Shown: in pieces, positions 15,675 to 23,977 of the stretch
Numbering within the stretch: the first letter of the stretch is position 1
How the letters are laid out: every line of letters begins with the position of its first letter
Notes under the pieces: model-generated
What the model was told of the DNA's origin: nothing
Seen by the model: only the letters and a program-made list of their open reading frames with translations
Databases searched by the model: none
DNA from: Thermocaproicibacter sp041859875
GTDB lineage: Bacteria; Bacillota; Clostridia; Oscillospirales; Acutalibacteraceae
DNA length: 31,941 nucleotides
Assembly: GCA_041859875.1 (NCBI GenBank)
Contig: JBFLFY010000023.1
Span: forward strand, 1 to 31,941
Reading direction: 5' to 3'
Translations under genes and position numbers: made by a program

Positions 15675-17006
15675 CTAAAACGGCATACCGCCCATGCCGG
15701 GCAAACGCCGGCGCAGCCCTTTCTTTTTGAACTGCTTCATCATTTTCTGCATTTGGTCAAAGCCTTTCAGCAGGCGGTTAATGTCTTCCACCTTCATGCC
15801 GCTGCCTGCCGCTATGCGGCGCTTGCGGGAAGGATTGATAAGGTCTGGCTTTGCACGCTCTTCTTTCGTCATAGAAAGGATGATGGCCTCGGTGCGGTCC
15901 ACCTGGTGGTCGTCAATATCAACGTCTTTCAGCTGCTGAGCCATGCCCGGCATCTTGGAAAGGACGTTTTTCATTGGGCCCATCTTTTTCATCTGGCGCA
16001 TCTGCTCCAGTACATCATTGAGGTCAAGGCCGCTGTGCATCATTTTCTGCGCAGCTTCCTCCGCTTTCTTTTTGTCGATATTTTTCTCGGCATCTTCTAT
16101 CAGCGTTAAAACGTCACCCATGCCGAGAATACGGGAAGCCATGCGGTCCGGATGAAACACTTCAAGGTCAGAAAGCTTTTCGCCAGTGCCGGCAAATTTA
16201 ATCGGCTTGCCGGTAACAGCACGGACAGAAAGCGCCGCGCCACCTCTGGCATCGCCGTCAAGCTTGGTAAGGATAACGCCGGTGATATTCAGCAACTCGT
16301 CAAACGACTTTGCAACATTTACGGCTTCCTGCCCCGTCATGGCATCGACGACCAGCAGAATATCGGAAGGATGGACGGCTTCCTTAATATTCTTCAGCTC
16401 GTCCATCAGCGCTTCGTCAATCTGCAGACGACCGGCAGTGTCAATCAAAACAAAGTCATTGCCGTAATCTTTTGCATGGGCAACAGCCGCTTTGCAGATT
16501 TTAACGGGATTCTCGGTCCCCATCTCAAAAACAGGAACCCCTGCGCTCTGACCGACTACCTGCAGCTGCTGAATAGCGGCAGGCCGGTAAATGTCGCACG
16601 CCACAAGCAGCGGGCGGTGGCCCTGCTTTTTCAGCATGAGGCCAAGCTTTCCAGCATGAGTCGTTTTGCCGGAGCCCTGCAGGCCGCACAGCAGAATGAT
16701 GGCTGGCGGTGAAGACGGGCTGTTCAGGCGGGCTTCCCCTCCGCCCATCAGAGCCGTAAGCTCTTCATTTACTATTTTTATTACCATCTGTGCCGGAGTG
16801 AGGCTTTCCATTACTTCGGAACCAACGGCGCGCTCGGCAACTTTAGCAGTAAACTCTTTTGCCACTTTATAGTTGACGTCGGCTTCCAGCAGTGCAAGGC
16901 GCACTTCGTGCATAACTTCCTTTACATCCGCCTCATTGAGTTTTCCCTTGGACTTCAGCCTCTTGAAAACGGCTGAAAGTTTTTCTGAAAGACTTTCGAA
17001 TGCCAA
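15675..17006 (-). CDS. ffh: Signal recognition particle protein Ffh (SRP54)
   Basis: A 443-residue SRP GTPase that with 4.5S/6S RNA targets nascent membrane proteins to FtsY. Order: N domain (1-85), G domain with GLQGSGKT (108-115), DTAGR, and TKLDGDARGG, then a methionine-rich M domain (about 300-443) with basic GSGMKVEDINRLLKGF for RNA and signal-peptide binding. The start codon is TTG at 17006: the family N terminus is MAFESLSEKL, a GGGGGG site lies 6 nt before, and no nearby ATG would serve. It is 12 nt after ylxM, its usual partner. Confidence 0.97.
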   Translation of the reverse strand: MAFESLSEKLSAVFKRLKSKGKLNEADVKEVMHEVRLALLEADVNYKVAKEFTAKVAERAVGSEVMESLTPAQMVIKIVNEELTALMGGGEARLNSPSSPPAIILLCGLQGSGKTTHAGKLGLMLKKQGHRPLLVACDIYRPAAIQQLQVVGQSAGVPVFEMGTENPVKICKAAVAHAKDYGNDFVLIDTAGRLQIDEALMDELKNIKEAVHPSDILLVVDAMTGQEAVNVAKSFDELLNITGVILTKLDGDARGGAALSVRAVTGKPIKFAGTGEKLSDLEVFHPDRMASRILGMGDVLTLIEDAEKNIDKKKAEEAAQKMMHSGLDLNDVLEQMRQMKKMGPMKNVLSKMPGMAQQLKDVDIDDHQVDRTEAIILSMTKEERAKPDLINPSRKRRIAAGSGMKVEDINRLLKGFDQMQKMMKQFKKKGLRRRLPGMGGMPF

Positions 17007-17018
17007 GCACAGCCCCCC

Positions 17019-17384
17019 TTACTCTTCACACAGTTTTTGCACAGTGCCAAGGATTTCCGCGGCACCCTCTTCTATTTCGCGCACCTGGCTGCAGCGGGCA
17101 TTGTATTCCCGGATGCGGCTGGCCGCTTCGCTTATTTTTTTCATACCGCCGCGCAGTTCCTGAAAACGTGCGGCAAAACCAAGCCGGTCTTCCGTTTCTG
17201 TAAGCTGTGCCTCGGCCCTTTTAATGGCGTCGCGCACGCCTTGGCGGGTAATGCCCTCGTTTTCGGCAATTTCCGAAAGGGAAAGGTCATCGTTGTAATA
17301 ATACTCAATCACTTCTCGCTGCTTGTCTGTCAGCAGATTCCCATAAAAGTCCAGCAGGAAAGAGATGCGCATATCTTTTGCCAT
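17019..17384 (-). CDS. ylxM: YlxM/p13 family putative helix-turn-helix protein
   Basis: A 121-residue protein of the UPF0122 (YlxM) family, with a sigma-70 region 4-like helix-turn-helix (LTDKQREVIEYYYNDDLSL.. to ..QGVRDAIKRAE, about 19-62) and a C-terminal coiled coil (about 60-115). YlxM is encoded next to ffh in many Firmicutes and has been tied to SRP function. The ATG at 17384 has AAGGCGGTG upstream and gives the family N terminus. It is the first gene of the operon, behind a consensus promoter. Confidence 0.94.
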   Translation of the reverse strand: MAKDMRISFLLDFYGNLLTDKQREVIEYYYNDDLSLSEIAENEGITRQGVRDAIKRAEAQLTETEDRLGFAARFQELRGGMKKISEAASRIREYNARCSQVREIEEGAAEILGTVQKLCEE

Positions 17385-17429
17385 AAAAAAGCACCGCCTT
17401 ATGTAAAGCATTTACTCTTTACACGATTG

Positions 17430-17458
17430 ATTATACAGGAAGTTTCTTTGGGTGTCAA
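17430..17458 (-). promoter_or_regulatory. Consensus sigma-A promoter of ylxM-ffh-rpsP-khpA
   Basis: On the minus strand a perfect TTGACA (17453-17458), a 17-bp spacer and a perfect TATAAT (17430-17435). Leader of about 40 nt. Confidence 0.92.
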
Positions 17459-17477
17459 GGCCTTTTTCTTGTCACCC
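17450..17477 (-). repeat. Inverted repeat over the ylxM -35 and the end of the upstream gene
   Basis: Arms GGGTGTCAAG (17450-17459) and CTTGTCACCC (17468-17477), 9 of 10 positions paired, 8-nt loop. On the minus strand it overlaps the stop of the membrane-protein gene and includes the TTGACA of the next promoter. No T-run follows, so it is a poor terminator; it may be an operator. Confidence 0.45.
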
Positions 17478-18152
17478 AACCGAAAGATGTGTTTTTGTGG
17501 AAACTTTCAGTTTCCCGTCATCCATGTGAAAACTGCCAAGCGTAACCGATGCGGAAGCTGAAAGCACCGAAGCACTTACCGCCGGCGCTTCACAGGACAC
17601 CGTGTTTCCGGTTACCTGAAACCCGCTTGGCAAATGGCTTTTCGCCTCGCCAAGAAACCACTCCGGCGAAACGGGAATACTACCAACATGGGCGCTGTCC
17701 ACCTGAAAAAGAAGACGCCCGTTTTTACTGTCGAACGAAGGTGTCACGCCAAGCGAAACCCCAAAATCTTTACCATGATATGTAACTGGGAAATACATCA
17801 CTGCATGGCTCCCGGAAGCTTCCGCCACTGCCACGCCGCGCAGGCGTACCCCATTCTTTTCGGTTCCGGCATTGTGCTTTTGGTACAGAGACGCAAGGTA
17901 CCCGTTTACTTCATCCGCACCGAAACTGCACTCCTGCTGCGCCAGCGCACCCTTGACGAAATTCTTTGGGAGAGTGTCGGAAGGAGCTGTCTTTTCGAGC
18001 CCGCGCCCGGCATACGGGTCATGGAACGCCAGTGCAGACAAAATTCCGGCTGCTGCAAGCAGCACCGCGAGGACGATGAGAACCGCCGTCAGCGCGTGGC
18101 TGTGCTTTTTGCCAGGCACTTTATAAGTATGGACAACAGACGCTGAATACAT
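17472..18152 (-). CDS. Membrane-anchored hypothetical protein, possibly YpmS-like
   Basis: A 226-residue protein with a short basic cytoplasmic tail (1-21), one membrane helix (about 22-44) and an extracytoplasmic domain (about 50-226) rich in beta-forming stretches. The segment GVSLGVTPSFDSKNGRL followed by VDSAHVGSIPVSPEWFL recalls the YpmS-like (DUF2140) pattern of an outward-facing domain, but this is weak recognition by eye. The ATG has AGGAGGAATTCC directly before it, so the start is firm. It is 41 nt after mutS2 and ends the long era-recO-mutS2 chain. No catalytic motif is visible. Function unknown. Confidence 0.8.
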   Translation of the reverse strand: MYSASVVHTYKVPGKKHSHALTAVLIVLAVLLAAAGILSALAFHDPYAGRGLEKTAPSDTLPKNFVKGALAQQECSFGADEVNGYLASLYQKHNAGTEKNGVRLRGVAVAEASGSHAVMYFPVTYHGKDFGVSLGVTPSFDSKNGRLLFQVDSAHVGSIPVSPEWFLGEAKSHLPSGFQVTGNTVSCEAPAVSASVLSASASVTLGSFHMDDGKLKVSTKTHLSVG

Positions 18153-18193
18153 GGAATTCCTCCTTTTTCACGAAAGAAATGTAAGGCGTAAAA

Positions 18194-20557
18194 TTATTTT
18201 AGTTCCGCAATGGTAACACCGGAGTCGCCTTCGCCAAATGTGCCGAGGCGGTAGCTTTTGATTGCCGGGTGGTTCTTCAGGTGCTTCTGAACTGCACTGC
18301 GCAGCACGCCGGTGCCTTTGCCATGTATGATGGTAAGCTGGCCCACGCCGGTAAGCGTTGCTGAGTCAATAAACCGGTCGACATCCATCAGTGCTTCGTC
18401 CGCTGTTTCTCCGCGTACATCCACTTCGGCAGAAGCTCCTTTTGAACGGTCAATCTCCTTTGTGACGGTGCGGAAATTCCGGTGTTCCTTCTTCGCTTTT
18501 TCAAGCCGCAGGTTGGAAAGCGGAACGCGCGTCTGCAGAATACCCGCCTGCACCAGCACTTCCGGTGGGTTGCCTTCCGGCAGGTGAAGCACCGTAGCCT
18601 TTTTGTCGATGTCGTAAATGAGGACGGAGTCGCCCACTTTCAACGGACGCGGCAAATGGTAACCCGTTTCTTCTTTCTGGCTTACAGGGTCGGCAGTACT
18701 TTCCAACTTGCGCAGGCCGGCGTTCAGGTGCGCTTTCTGTTCCGCCGAAATAGCCTTGTTCTTTTGCTTTTTAATTTCATCCAGCTCGTTCAGGAGCTCG
18801 TCTATCTGGGCACGGGTACGGTCGACAAGCTGAGCGGCCTTTTCGCGTGCCTGCTGCATGGCGCGGTCGACTTCGGCCTGCACACGGCCGCTTGCTTCTT
18901 CCGCTTCGCGGCGGGCTTTTTCGGAAGCTGCGCGCGCTTTTGCGGCGGCCTCCCGCTCATCGTCAAGTTTTCTGCGGCTTTCCTCCAGGCTACTCACCAC
19001 ATCTTCAAAGCGCCTGCTTTCACCGGAAACCAGCGATTTTGCGTGCTCCACAACTTTTTCATCCATACCGAGGCGCTGTGAAATGGCAAATGCATTGGAA
19101 CGGCCCGGCATACCAATCAGCAGCCGGTAAGTTGGGCGAAGCGTCGCCACATCGAATTCGCAGCAGGCATTCTCAACACCTTCGGTCTGCAGGGCATAAG
19201 CCTTCAGTTCCGCATAATGCGTTGTTGCAGCAATCTTTGCACCTTTGCGCCGCAATGCCTCCAAAATGGATTCTGCAAGCGCAGCGCCCTCGACCGGGTC
19301 GGTCCCGGCACCAAGTTCATCGAGGAGAATCAGGCTGTTTTCATCGGCACACTCCATAATTTCTATTATATTCTTCATATGTGCGGAAAAAGTCGAAAGG
19401 GACTGCTCAATGCTTTGCTCATCGCCAATGTCGGCAAGCACCTGGTGGAAGACGGAAAGCTCGCTGCCCTCTGCCGCCGGAATCATCATGCCGCACATGG
19501 CCATAAGAGTCAACAGACCGACAGTCTTTAGGGAAACGGTCTTGCCGCCGGTATTCGGCCCCGTAACAACAAGCGTGTCAAACCGGGTGCCAAGTTCAAT
19601 GTCTGTAGGGACAACTTTTTCTTTGTCAATCAGCGGGTGGCGTGCCTTGTGCAGGACGATTTTCCCCTTTTCGTTCAGTTTGGGGCGCGTTGCCTTCATG
19701 CGGTAGGCAAGCGACGCCTTGGCAAAAATCACATTGAGTTCTATGGCGATGGTGTACCCGCGCACAATTGTGTCGGCAAAACTGCCGGCTTCAGCAGAAA
19801 GCTCGGAGAGGATGCGTTCAATTTCCTTTTTTTCTTCCGAAAGCAGGACTTTCACTTTGTTGTTTGCTTCCACTGCGCCCATCGGCTCAACAAATACGGT
19901 CGAACCGCTGGCTGATGTATCATGCACAAGGCCGGGAATCTCGCTGCGGTACTCTGCCTTGACCGGAACGACGAAGCGCCCTTCGCGAATGGTGACAATC
20001 GGCTCCTGTAAAAATTTCTGGTAAGACTGCGAATGCGTCATATGATCAAGCGTTTCACGCGCGCGTGTGGATGCCTGCCGGATTTTTCTGCGGATGTCTG
20101 CAAGGGCAGGCGACGCATTGTCCGCCATCTCTTCTTCCGAAAGGATTGCGGCGGTAATGCGGTTTTCAAGGTATTGATTCGGTGTTAAAAGGCTGAAGCG
20201 GTCATCCAGCACGGTTTTAATACCCGCGCTTTTTGCACGCCACTCCGAAATGCCGCGCAGGGTACGAAGCACAACGGCAATTTTCAGCAGTTCCGCCATG
20301 GTAAGCATCCCGCCCTGCTGTGCGCGCCGCAGCGGATTTGTCACATTGGAAAGGCCGCCGAACGACGGCGAGCCAAAACGTGCCATCAAGACGAAAGCAT
20401 CGTCGGTTTCCTGCAGAAAACGTTCTGCATCTTTCGGTGAAGGCTGCAGATTCAGCGCGGCCTCGGCGGCATCATCGCACGATGTTTGCTCCGCAAGGAG
20501 TTTCAGAATTTTATCGAGTTCCAAAGCTTTTTCGTGTCGTTTTAATTTTTCCTGCAT
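18194..20557 (-). CDS. mutS2: MutS2 family ATPase/endonuclease
   Basis: A 787-residue MutS2 of full length. Core and clamp helices (1-310) precede the ABC-type ATPase with Walker A GPNTGGKT (333-340) and the Walker B segment LILLDELGAGTDP; then a long Glu/Arg/Ala-rich coiled coil (about 510-620), a KOW-like stretch (about 640-690) and a C-terminal Smr nuclease domain with DVRGETADEA and IHGKGTGVLR. MutS2 lacks the mismatch-recognition domain of MutS; it is known to restrain recombination in some bacteria and to rescue collided ribosomes in B. subtilis. The start has AAAGGATG and lies 6 nt after the phosphoesterase gene. Confidence 0.97.
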   Translation of the reverse strand: MQEKLKRHEKALELDKILKLLAEQTSCDDAAEAALNLQPSPKDAERFLQETDDAFVLMARFGSPSFGGLSNVTNPLRRAQQGGMLTMAELLKIAVVLRTLRGISEWRAKSAGIKTVLDDRFSLLTPNQYLENRITAAILSEEEMADNASPALADIRRKIRQASTRARETLDHMTHSQSYQKFLQEPIVTIREGRFVVPVKAEYRSEIPGLVHDTSASGSTVFVEPMGAVEANNKVKVLLSEEKKEIERILSELSAEAGSFADTIVRGYTIAIELNVIFAKASLAYRMKATRPKLNEKGKIVLHKARHPLIDKEKVVPTDIELGTRFDTLVVTGPNTGGKTVSLKTVGLLTLMAMCGMMIPAAEGSELSVFHQVLADIGDEQSIEQSLSTFSAHMKNIIEIMECADENSLILLDELGAGTDPVEGAALAESILEALRRKGAKIAATTHYAELKAYALQTEGVENACCEFDVATLRPTYRLLIGMPGRSNAFAISQRLGMDEKVVEHAKSLVSGESRRFEDVVSSLEESRRKLDDEREAAAKARAASEKARREAEEASGRVQAEVDRAMQQAREKAAQLVDRTRAQIDELLNELDEIKKQKNKAISAEQKAHLNAGLRKLESTADPVSQKEETGYHLPRPLKVGDSVLIYDIDKKATVLHLPEGNPPEVLVQAGILQTRVPLSNLRLEKAKKEHRNFRTVTKEIDRSKGASAEVDVRGETADEALMDVDRFIDSATLTGVGQLTIIHGKGTGVLRSAVQKHLKNHPAIKSYRLGTFGEGDSGVTIAELK

Positions 20558-20563
20558 AAAGGG

Positions 20564-21460
20564 TCATCCTTTCTGGGGTTCAGCCGTTCCGCCTTCCTGC
20601 GCATGGCGCAGAGTGAGAACGACTATTTCCGGGATATTGTTGATTCTTGCGCCGCAGCCAAGGCCGCGGCTTACAGCCATCTGCCGCTCAGGAAACTCCT
20701 GCGAACGGTAAATTCCTTCGCTGTAGCGTGGAAAGAAACTGCGTTCCGGTGAAAGGAGCGCACCATAATGCGGCAGGCGAATCATGCCGCCGTGAATGTG
20801 GCCGCTCAAAGTCAGGTCGGCCCCCCACGCGGCATAAGCTTTAAAAAAAAGGGGATTATGTGCAAGAAGGATATGATACTCCCGCTGATTGCACATGCCA
20901 AGCGCTTCGCTTACAGTTTCTGCTTTCAGCTGCGGTCTTGCCTTACCGTGGCCGTCCGCCCGGTAATAGCGCAGCGGCACCCGGTAGCCGGAAAGACAGA
21001 TGGATTCTTTGCCGCGTTCCAGCTTTGTAGAGCAGTTATCCAAAAGATGCACACCGCACGACTTCAGGCCATTCATCAGCCGATGCCTTTTCTGAGAAGA
21101 AAGGTCTTCCTCGTGGTTGCCGTCTACAAAATAAACGGGGCATTCCGCGCAGAGCGCTTTCACAAACTGAAACAGCTTCCCGTAATGCTCCATCTGGCGG
21201 TCGGCTATGTCACCGGTCAACATAATCGCTTCAGGCGACTCCTCCTCAATTTTGTAAAGCAGGCGGCTGTTGTTACGGCCAAACGTGCATCCATGCAGGT
21301 CCGAAAGATGCACCAGGCGAAAGCCATCAAAAGAAGGCGGGATTTTCTGTGACCGCACAATGTAACGCGAAGTCTGTAAAAAATGATTTTCAGGGAAAAT
21401 ATTAGTCGCGGCCCTGACGAATTTTCCGAGTGGGCCAACCTTTGCCGTTCTTGTCTGCAT
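20564..21460 (-). CDS. Calcineurin-like metallophosphoesterase (YkuE type)
   Basis: A 298-residue binuclear-metal phosphoesterase with all metal ligands in order: HLSDLHG (Asp54, His56), LTGDIADR (Asp84), DGNHEED (Asn115, His116), LLAHNP and LSGHIHGGMIRLP. It belongs to the YkuE-like group of putative phosphohydrolases, some of which act on lipid headgroups, but the substrate here is unknown. I see no signal peptide or membrane helix at the N terminus, unlike many YkuE proteins. The start has AGAGGC upstream; it lies 22 nt after recO and 6 nt before mutS2, as part of the chain. Confidence 0.93.
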   Translation of the reverse strand: MQTRTAKVGPLGKFVRAATNIFPENHFLQTSRYIVRSQKIPPSFDGFRLVHLSDLHGCTFGRNNSRLLYKIEEESPEAIMLTGDIADRQMEHYGKLFQFVKALCAECPVYFVDGNHEEDLSSQKRHRLMNGLKSCGVHLLDNCSTKLERGKESICLSGYRVPLRYYRADGHGKARPQLKAETVSEALGMCNQREYHILLAHNPLFFKAYAAWGADLTLSGHIHGGMIRLPHYGALLSPERSFFPRYSEGIYRSQEFPERQMAVSRGLGCGARINNIPEIVVLTLRHAQEGGTAEPQKG

Positions 21461-21482
21461 AAAAGCCTCTTGAAACAGTTAT

Positions 21483-22244
21483 TTAATCCGGTGTTGGTTC
21501 GTTCTGCATTTGTTTGTAAAAATTCAGGGTTGAAAAGCCCCGCTGAAGCGTTTCCAGCACATAGCGTTCGGAGGCATCTCCAAGCTCGCGTTCCGCTTCT
21601 GAAGAAACGCGAAAAGAAAACAGCTTGTCAAAATCCGCATAAATGGTATGGCGCAGCGCCGTTACAGCACCGCGGCTCAGCGCGCAGACAGGTTCTTTCT
21701 GCGGCTGGAAACACTGGCTGCACAGGATTTTCCCACTGCGCGGCAAAAAGTACATGGTGTCCGCCTCGTAGCACCCGCACTCTGCACAGCATACAAGATC
21801 CGGCATATATCCTGCAAGCGACATCATGCGCATTTCAACGATCGCTTTCAGAATGGCGCTCGGCTTTGTGCCTTTGCAGAGAAAATACATGGCGTTCAGC
21901 AGCAGGCGCAGAAAATCTTCCGCTTCGGAATCCTGCGGGGCAAGCACAGCAGCCAGCTCACAGAAATACTGGGCAAGCGAAAGGCGCCCAATATCCTTTC
22001 GAAGGTCAAAAAAGACCTCGATAGGCTGGGCGTCATCAACTATGTAACTCTCCCGCCCCTCAAAAATTGTAAAGCGGGAGTAGGTGAACAGCCTTGTTGC
22101 GGAAAGTCTGGCGCCCCCTGTGCGGCCCGACTGATGGACAAACGCGCGGAGAATCCCCTTTTCCCCGGTAAGAATGGTTACCAGGCGGTCATTGTCACCC
22201 GTGCGTTTCTCCGAAACCACCAGGCCCCGGGCGTCTATTTTCAT
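21483..22244 (-). CDS. recO: DNA repair protein RecO
   Basis: A 253-residue RecO with an N-terminal OB fold (1-80), a helical domain, and a zinc-binding module with C153-x2-C156 and C175-x2-C178. RecO anneals complementary strands and with RecR loads RecA on SSB-covered DNA. I chose the ATG at 22244: AGGAGG is 6 nt upstream and MKIDARGLVVSEK is the family N terminus. The frame stays open upstream, but that region encodes the YqzL-like gene in another frame. The first 50 nt of recO overlap the end of that gene. Confidence 0.96.
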   Translation of the reverse strand: MKIDARGLVVSEKRTGDNDRLVTILTGEKGILRAFVHQSGRTGGARLSATRLFTYSRFTIFEGRESYIVDDAQPIEVFFDLRKDIGRLSLAQYFCELAAVLAPQDSEAEDFLRLLLNAMYFLCKGTKPSAILKAIVEMRMMSLAGYMPDLVCCAECGCYEADTMYFLPRSGKILCSQCFQPQKEPVCALSRGAVTALRHTIYADFDKLFSFRVSSEAERELGDASERYVLETLQRGFSTLNFYKQMQNEPTPD

Positions 22245-22362
22245 ACTGATCCTCCTGCCGATGAACTTCGCTGTGGTCTGCTTTGCACTGAACATACCTG
22301 AGGTAATCACGCACTGTGCCGGTACGGCTGAAATATTGCCACGCTCTTTTTTCATCGTTCAT
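22195..22362 (-). CDS. YqzL-like small protein overlapping recO
   Basis: A 55-residue protein between era and recO, the exact place of yqzL in B. subtilis and many Clostridia. The core AWQYFSRTGTVRDYL (8-22) has the YqzL pattern of an aromatic-rich W-x2-F-x2-T-G segment ending in a YL motif. A GGGGGAGTGG site lies 5 nt before the ATG. The last 16 codons overlap the start of recO in a different frame, and the recO ribosome binding site lies inside this gene. The C-terminal half is hydrophilic and poorly conserved. The role of YqzL is unknown. Confidence 0.72.
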   Translation of the reverse strand: MNDEKRAWQYFSRTGTVRDYLRYVQCKADHSEVHRQEDQYENRRPGPGGFGETHG

Positions 22363-22532
22363 AAAAACCACTCCCCCGTGCAAAGGCGCACAGCTTTTGT
22401 CGAAACTGCCGGCGCCTGAACTTTCTGTTCCATTAGAAAGTATTTACGGCGCGACGTTTTCTATAAGCGGTAAATAGATGAACAAGAGCCATAATATAAC
22501 ATATTTCATGCCAATGTGCGTGGAAACGTGCT

Positions 22533-23465
22533 TTAGGTTTCGTCAAAATCCGAGCTGTCATACCCGAAAGAACGCAGTGCAGCCTCCTGATTTCTCCAGT
22601 TTTCCTTCACTTTAACCCACAGTTTCAGGTTGATTTTACAGCCAAAAAACTTTTCCATATCCTCGCGGGCGTATGTGCCGATTTTTTTCAGCATCGTGCC
22701 GCCCTTGCCAATAATAATAGCCTTATGGGATTCACGCTCGCAGAAAATTGTGGCGGAAATATCGGTAATATCGTCACCGCCGCGGCCTTTCCGCTCCGAC
22801 ATACGCTCAACGCTCACAGCAACGCCGTGGGGAACTTCACTGGAAAGCAGGCGCAGCATTTTTTCGCGCACAATTTCAGAAGCGATAACGCGTTCCGGCT
22901 GGTCAGTCAGAGCATCATCGTCAAAAAGATGGGTGCCTGGCTGCGCAAGCTTTTTCAGCTCATCCGTCAGACTCTCCATACCGCTGTGCGTTTTTGCCGA
23001 AATCGGCACGACCGCCTGAAAACTGTAAAGCTTAGAAAGCTCCGCAATCTGCGCCATTAAAACGGACTTGTCCTGCAGCAAATCAATTTTGTTCAGCGCC
23101 AGGATTGCCGGAATATGCTGCTGCCGGAATTTTTCGATTAGTTCCAAAGCAGAAGGTGAAATTTTGGTGCCCGCCTCTTCAACAAGCAGGCAGGCGTCTA
23201 CCCCGCTGACCGACTGCAGCACCGACTTTACCATATACTCGCCCAGGCGGTTGCGCGGCTTCAGCAGGCCGGGTGTATCAATAAACACAAGCTGCGTTTC
23301 CGCCTGCGTCAGAATTCCCATAATGCGTGTGCGGGTCGTCTGCGGCTTATGTGAAACGATGGCGATTTTACTGCCGAGCAGTGCATTCAGGATAGACGAT
23401 TTTCCGACATTCGGCCGCCCCACGATAGAGACGAACGCTGTCTTCTGGCCGGATTCTTCTTTCAA
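22533..23465 (-). CDS. era: Ribosome-assembly GTPase Era
   Basis: A 310-residue Era: N-terminal GTPase with GRPNVGKSS (P-loop, about 16-24), QTTRTR switch, DTPG and NKID, then a C-terminal KH domain with the IIGKGG loop that binds the 3' end of 16S rRNA. The start codon is TTG at 23465, overlapping the dgkA stop as TTGA; GGAAGGGAAG lies upstream. It has a 170-nt spacer before the YqzL-like gene. The dgkA-era order is usual for Firmicutes. Confidence 0.97.
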   Translation of the reverse strand: MKEESGQKTAFVSIVGRPNVGKSSILNALLGSKIAIVSHKPQTTRTRIMGILTQAETQLVFIDTPGLLKPRNRLGEYMVKSVLQSVSGVDACLLVEEAGTKISPSALELIEKFRQQHIPAILALNKIDLLQDKSVLMAQIAELSKLYSFQAVVPISAKTHSGMESLTDELKKLAQPGTHLFDDDALTDQPERVIASEIVREKMLRLLSSEVPHGVAVSVERMSERKGRGGDDITDISATIFCERESHKAIIIGKGGTMLKKIGTYAREDMEKFFGCKINLKLWVKVKENWRNQEAALRSFGYDSSDFDET

Positions 23466-23974
23466 TATTTTTTCTTCCCTTCCGGTTGTGTTTTGTCTGT
23501 TTTGTCCTTTTGCAGGCGGTCACGGATTCCCGTCGGCCCCCACGCAATAAAAATAGCGCTTGCAATGGCAGTAAGCACAAGCACGGCAAGCATGAGCGGG
23601 TGTGCGCCATAGTAGGCGGCTATTGCGCCAAAGACCTTTGGCCGCCAAAAAAGGCAAATGCCAACGCCCACGGCAAAAACCGCGCCCACCAGCACCGAGC
23701 CGGAACCCATATCTTTTACAGCACGCACGGCAGGGTCGTAGCCGTCCTTGCCAAAATCGGCAATGCCTTCGGCAACTGTGTTGAAGACCTCACCCATGAT
23801 AACGATGGCAAACGTGAGGAACAGCACAGCATACGCGGTGCGGCTTAAATGAAAAAAGAACGAAAAAGCAAATACATACAGTGCTGCCACTGTATGTATC
23901 CGCATATTCCGCTCATTATTGATGCAGTAAATAATTCCTCGGAAAGCATACCGAAAACTGTTTAAGAACTGCAA
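23462..23974 (-). CDS. dgkA: Diacylglycerol/undecaprenol kinase DgkA family, with an extra membrane helix
   Basis: A 170-residue membrane kinase. Firmicute DgkA proteins of this family phosphorylate undecaprenol (or diacylglycerol) and return it to the cell-wall lipid carrier pool. The active-site segment reads GEVFNTVAEGIADFG (normally ElxNTAIExxxD), keeping Glu, Asn, Thr, Glu and Asp, and KDMGSGSVL is clear. Typical members have about 120-130 residues and three helices; here a fourth helix (about 127-147) and a Lys-rich tail are added. The start is TTG at 23974, with GAGGAG inside the last codons of ybeY. It overlaps era by 4 nt. Confidence 0.93.
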   Translation of the reverse strand: MQFLNSFRYAFRGIIYCINNERNMRIHTVAALYVFAFSFFFHLSRTAYAVLFLTFAIVIMGEVFNTVAEGIADFGKDGYDPAVRAVKDMGSGSVLVGAVFAVGVGICLFWRPKVFGAIAAYYGAHPLMLAVLVLTAIASAIFIAWGPTGIRDRLQKDKTDKTQPEGKKKY

Positions 23975-23977
23975 ACC

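Noticed and set aside
15243..16109. 288-codon plus-strand open frame across khpA, rpsP and ffh
   Set aside because: Antisense to three firmly identified genes and a gap; composition is His/Phe/Leu-rich, as expected from reversed coding sequence.
22363..22532. Promoter (TATATT) and small hairpin in the era to YqzL-like gap
   Set aside because: No -35 at proper spacing, and the 7-bp stem at about 22422-22444 has no T-run; nothing firm in this 170-nt gap.
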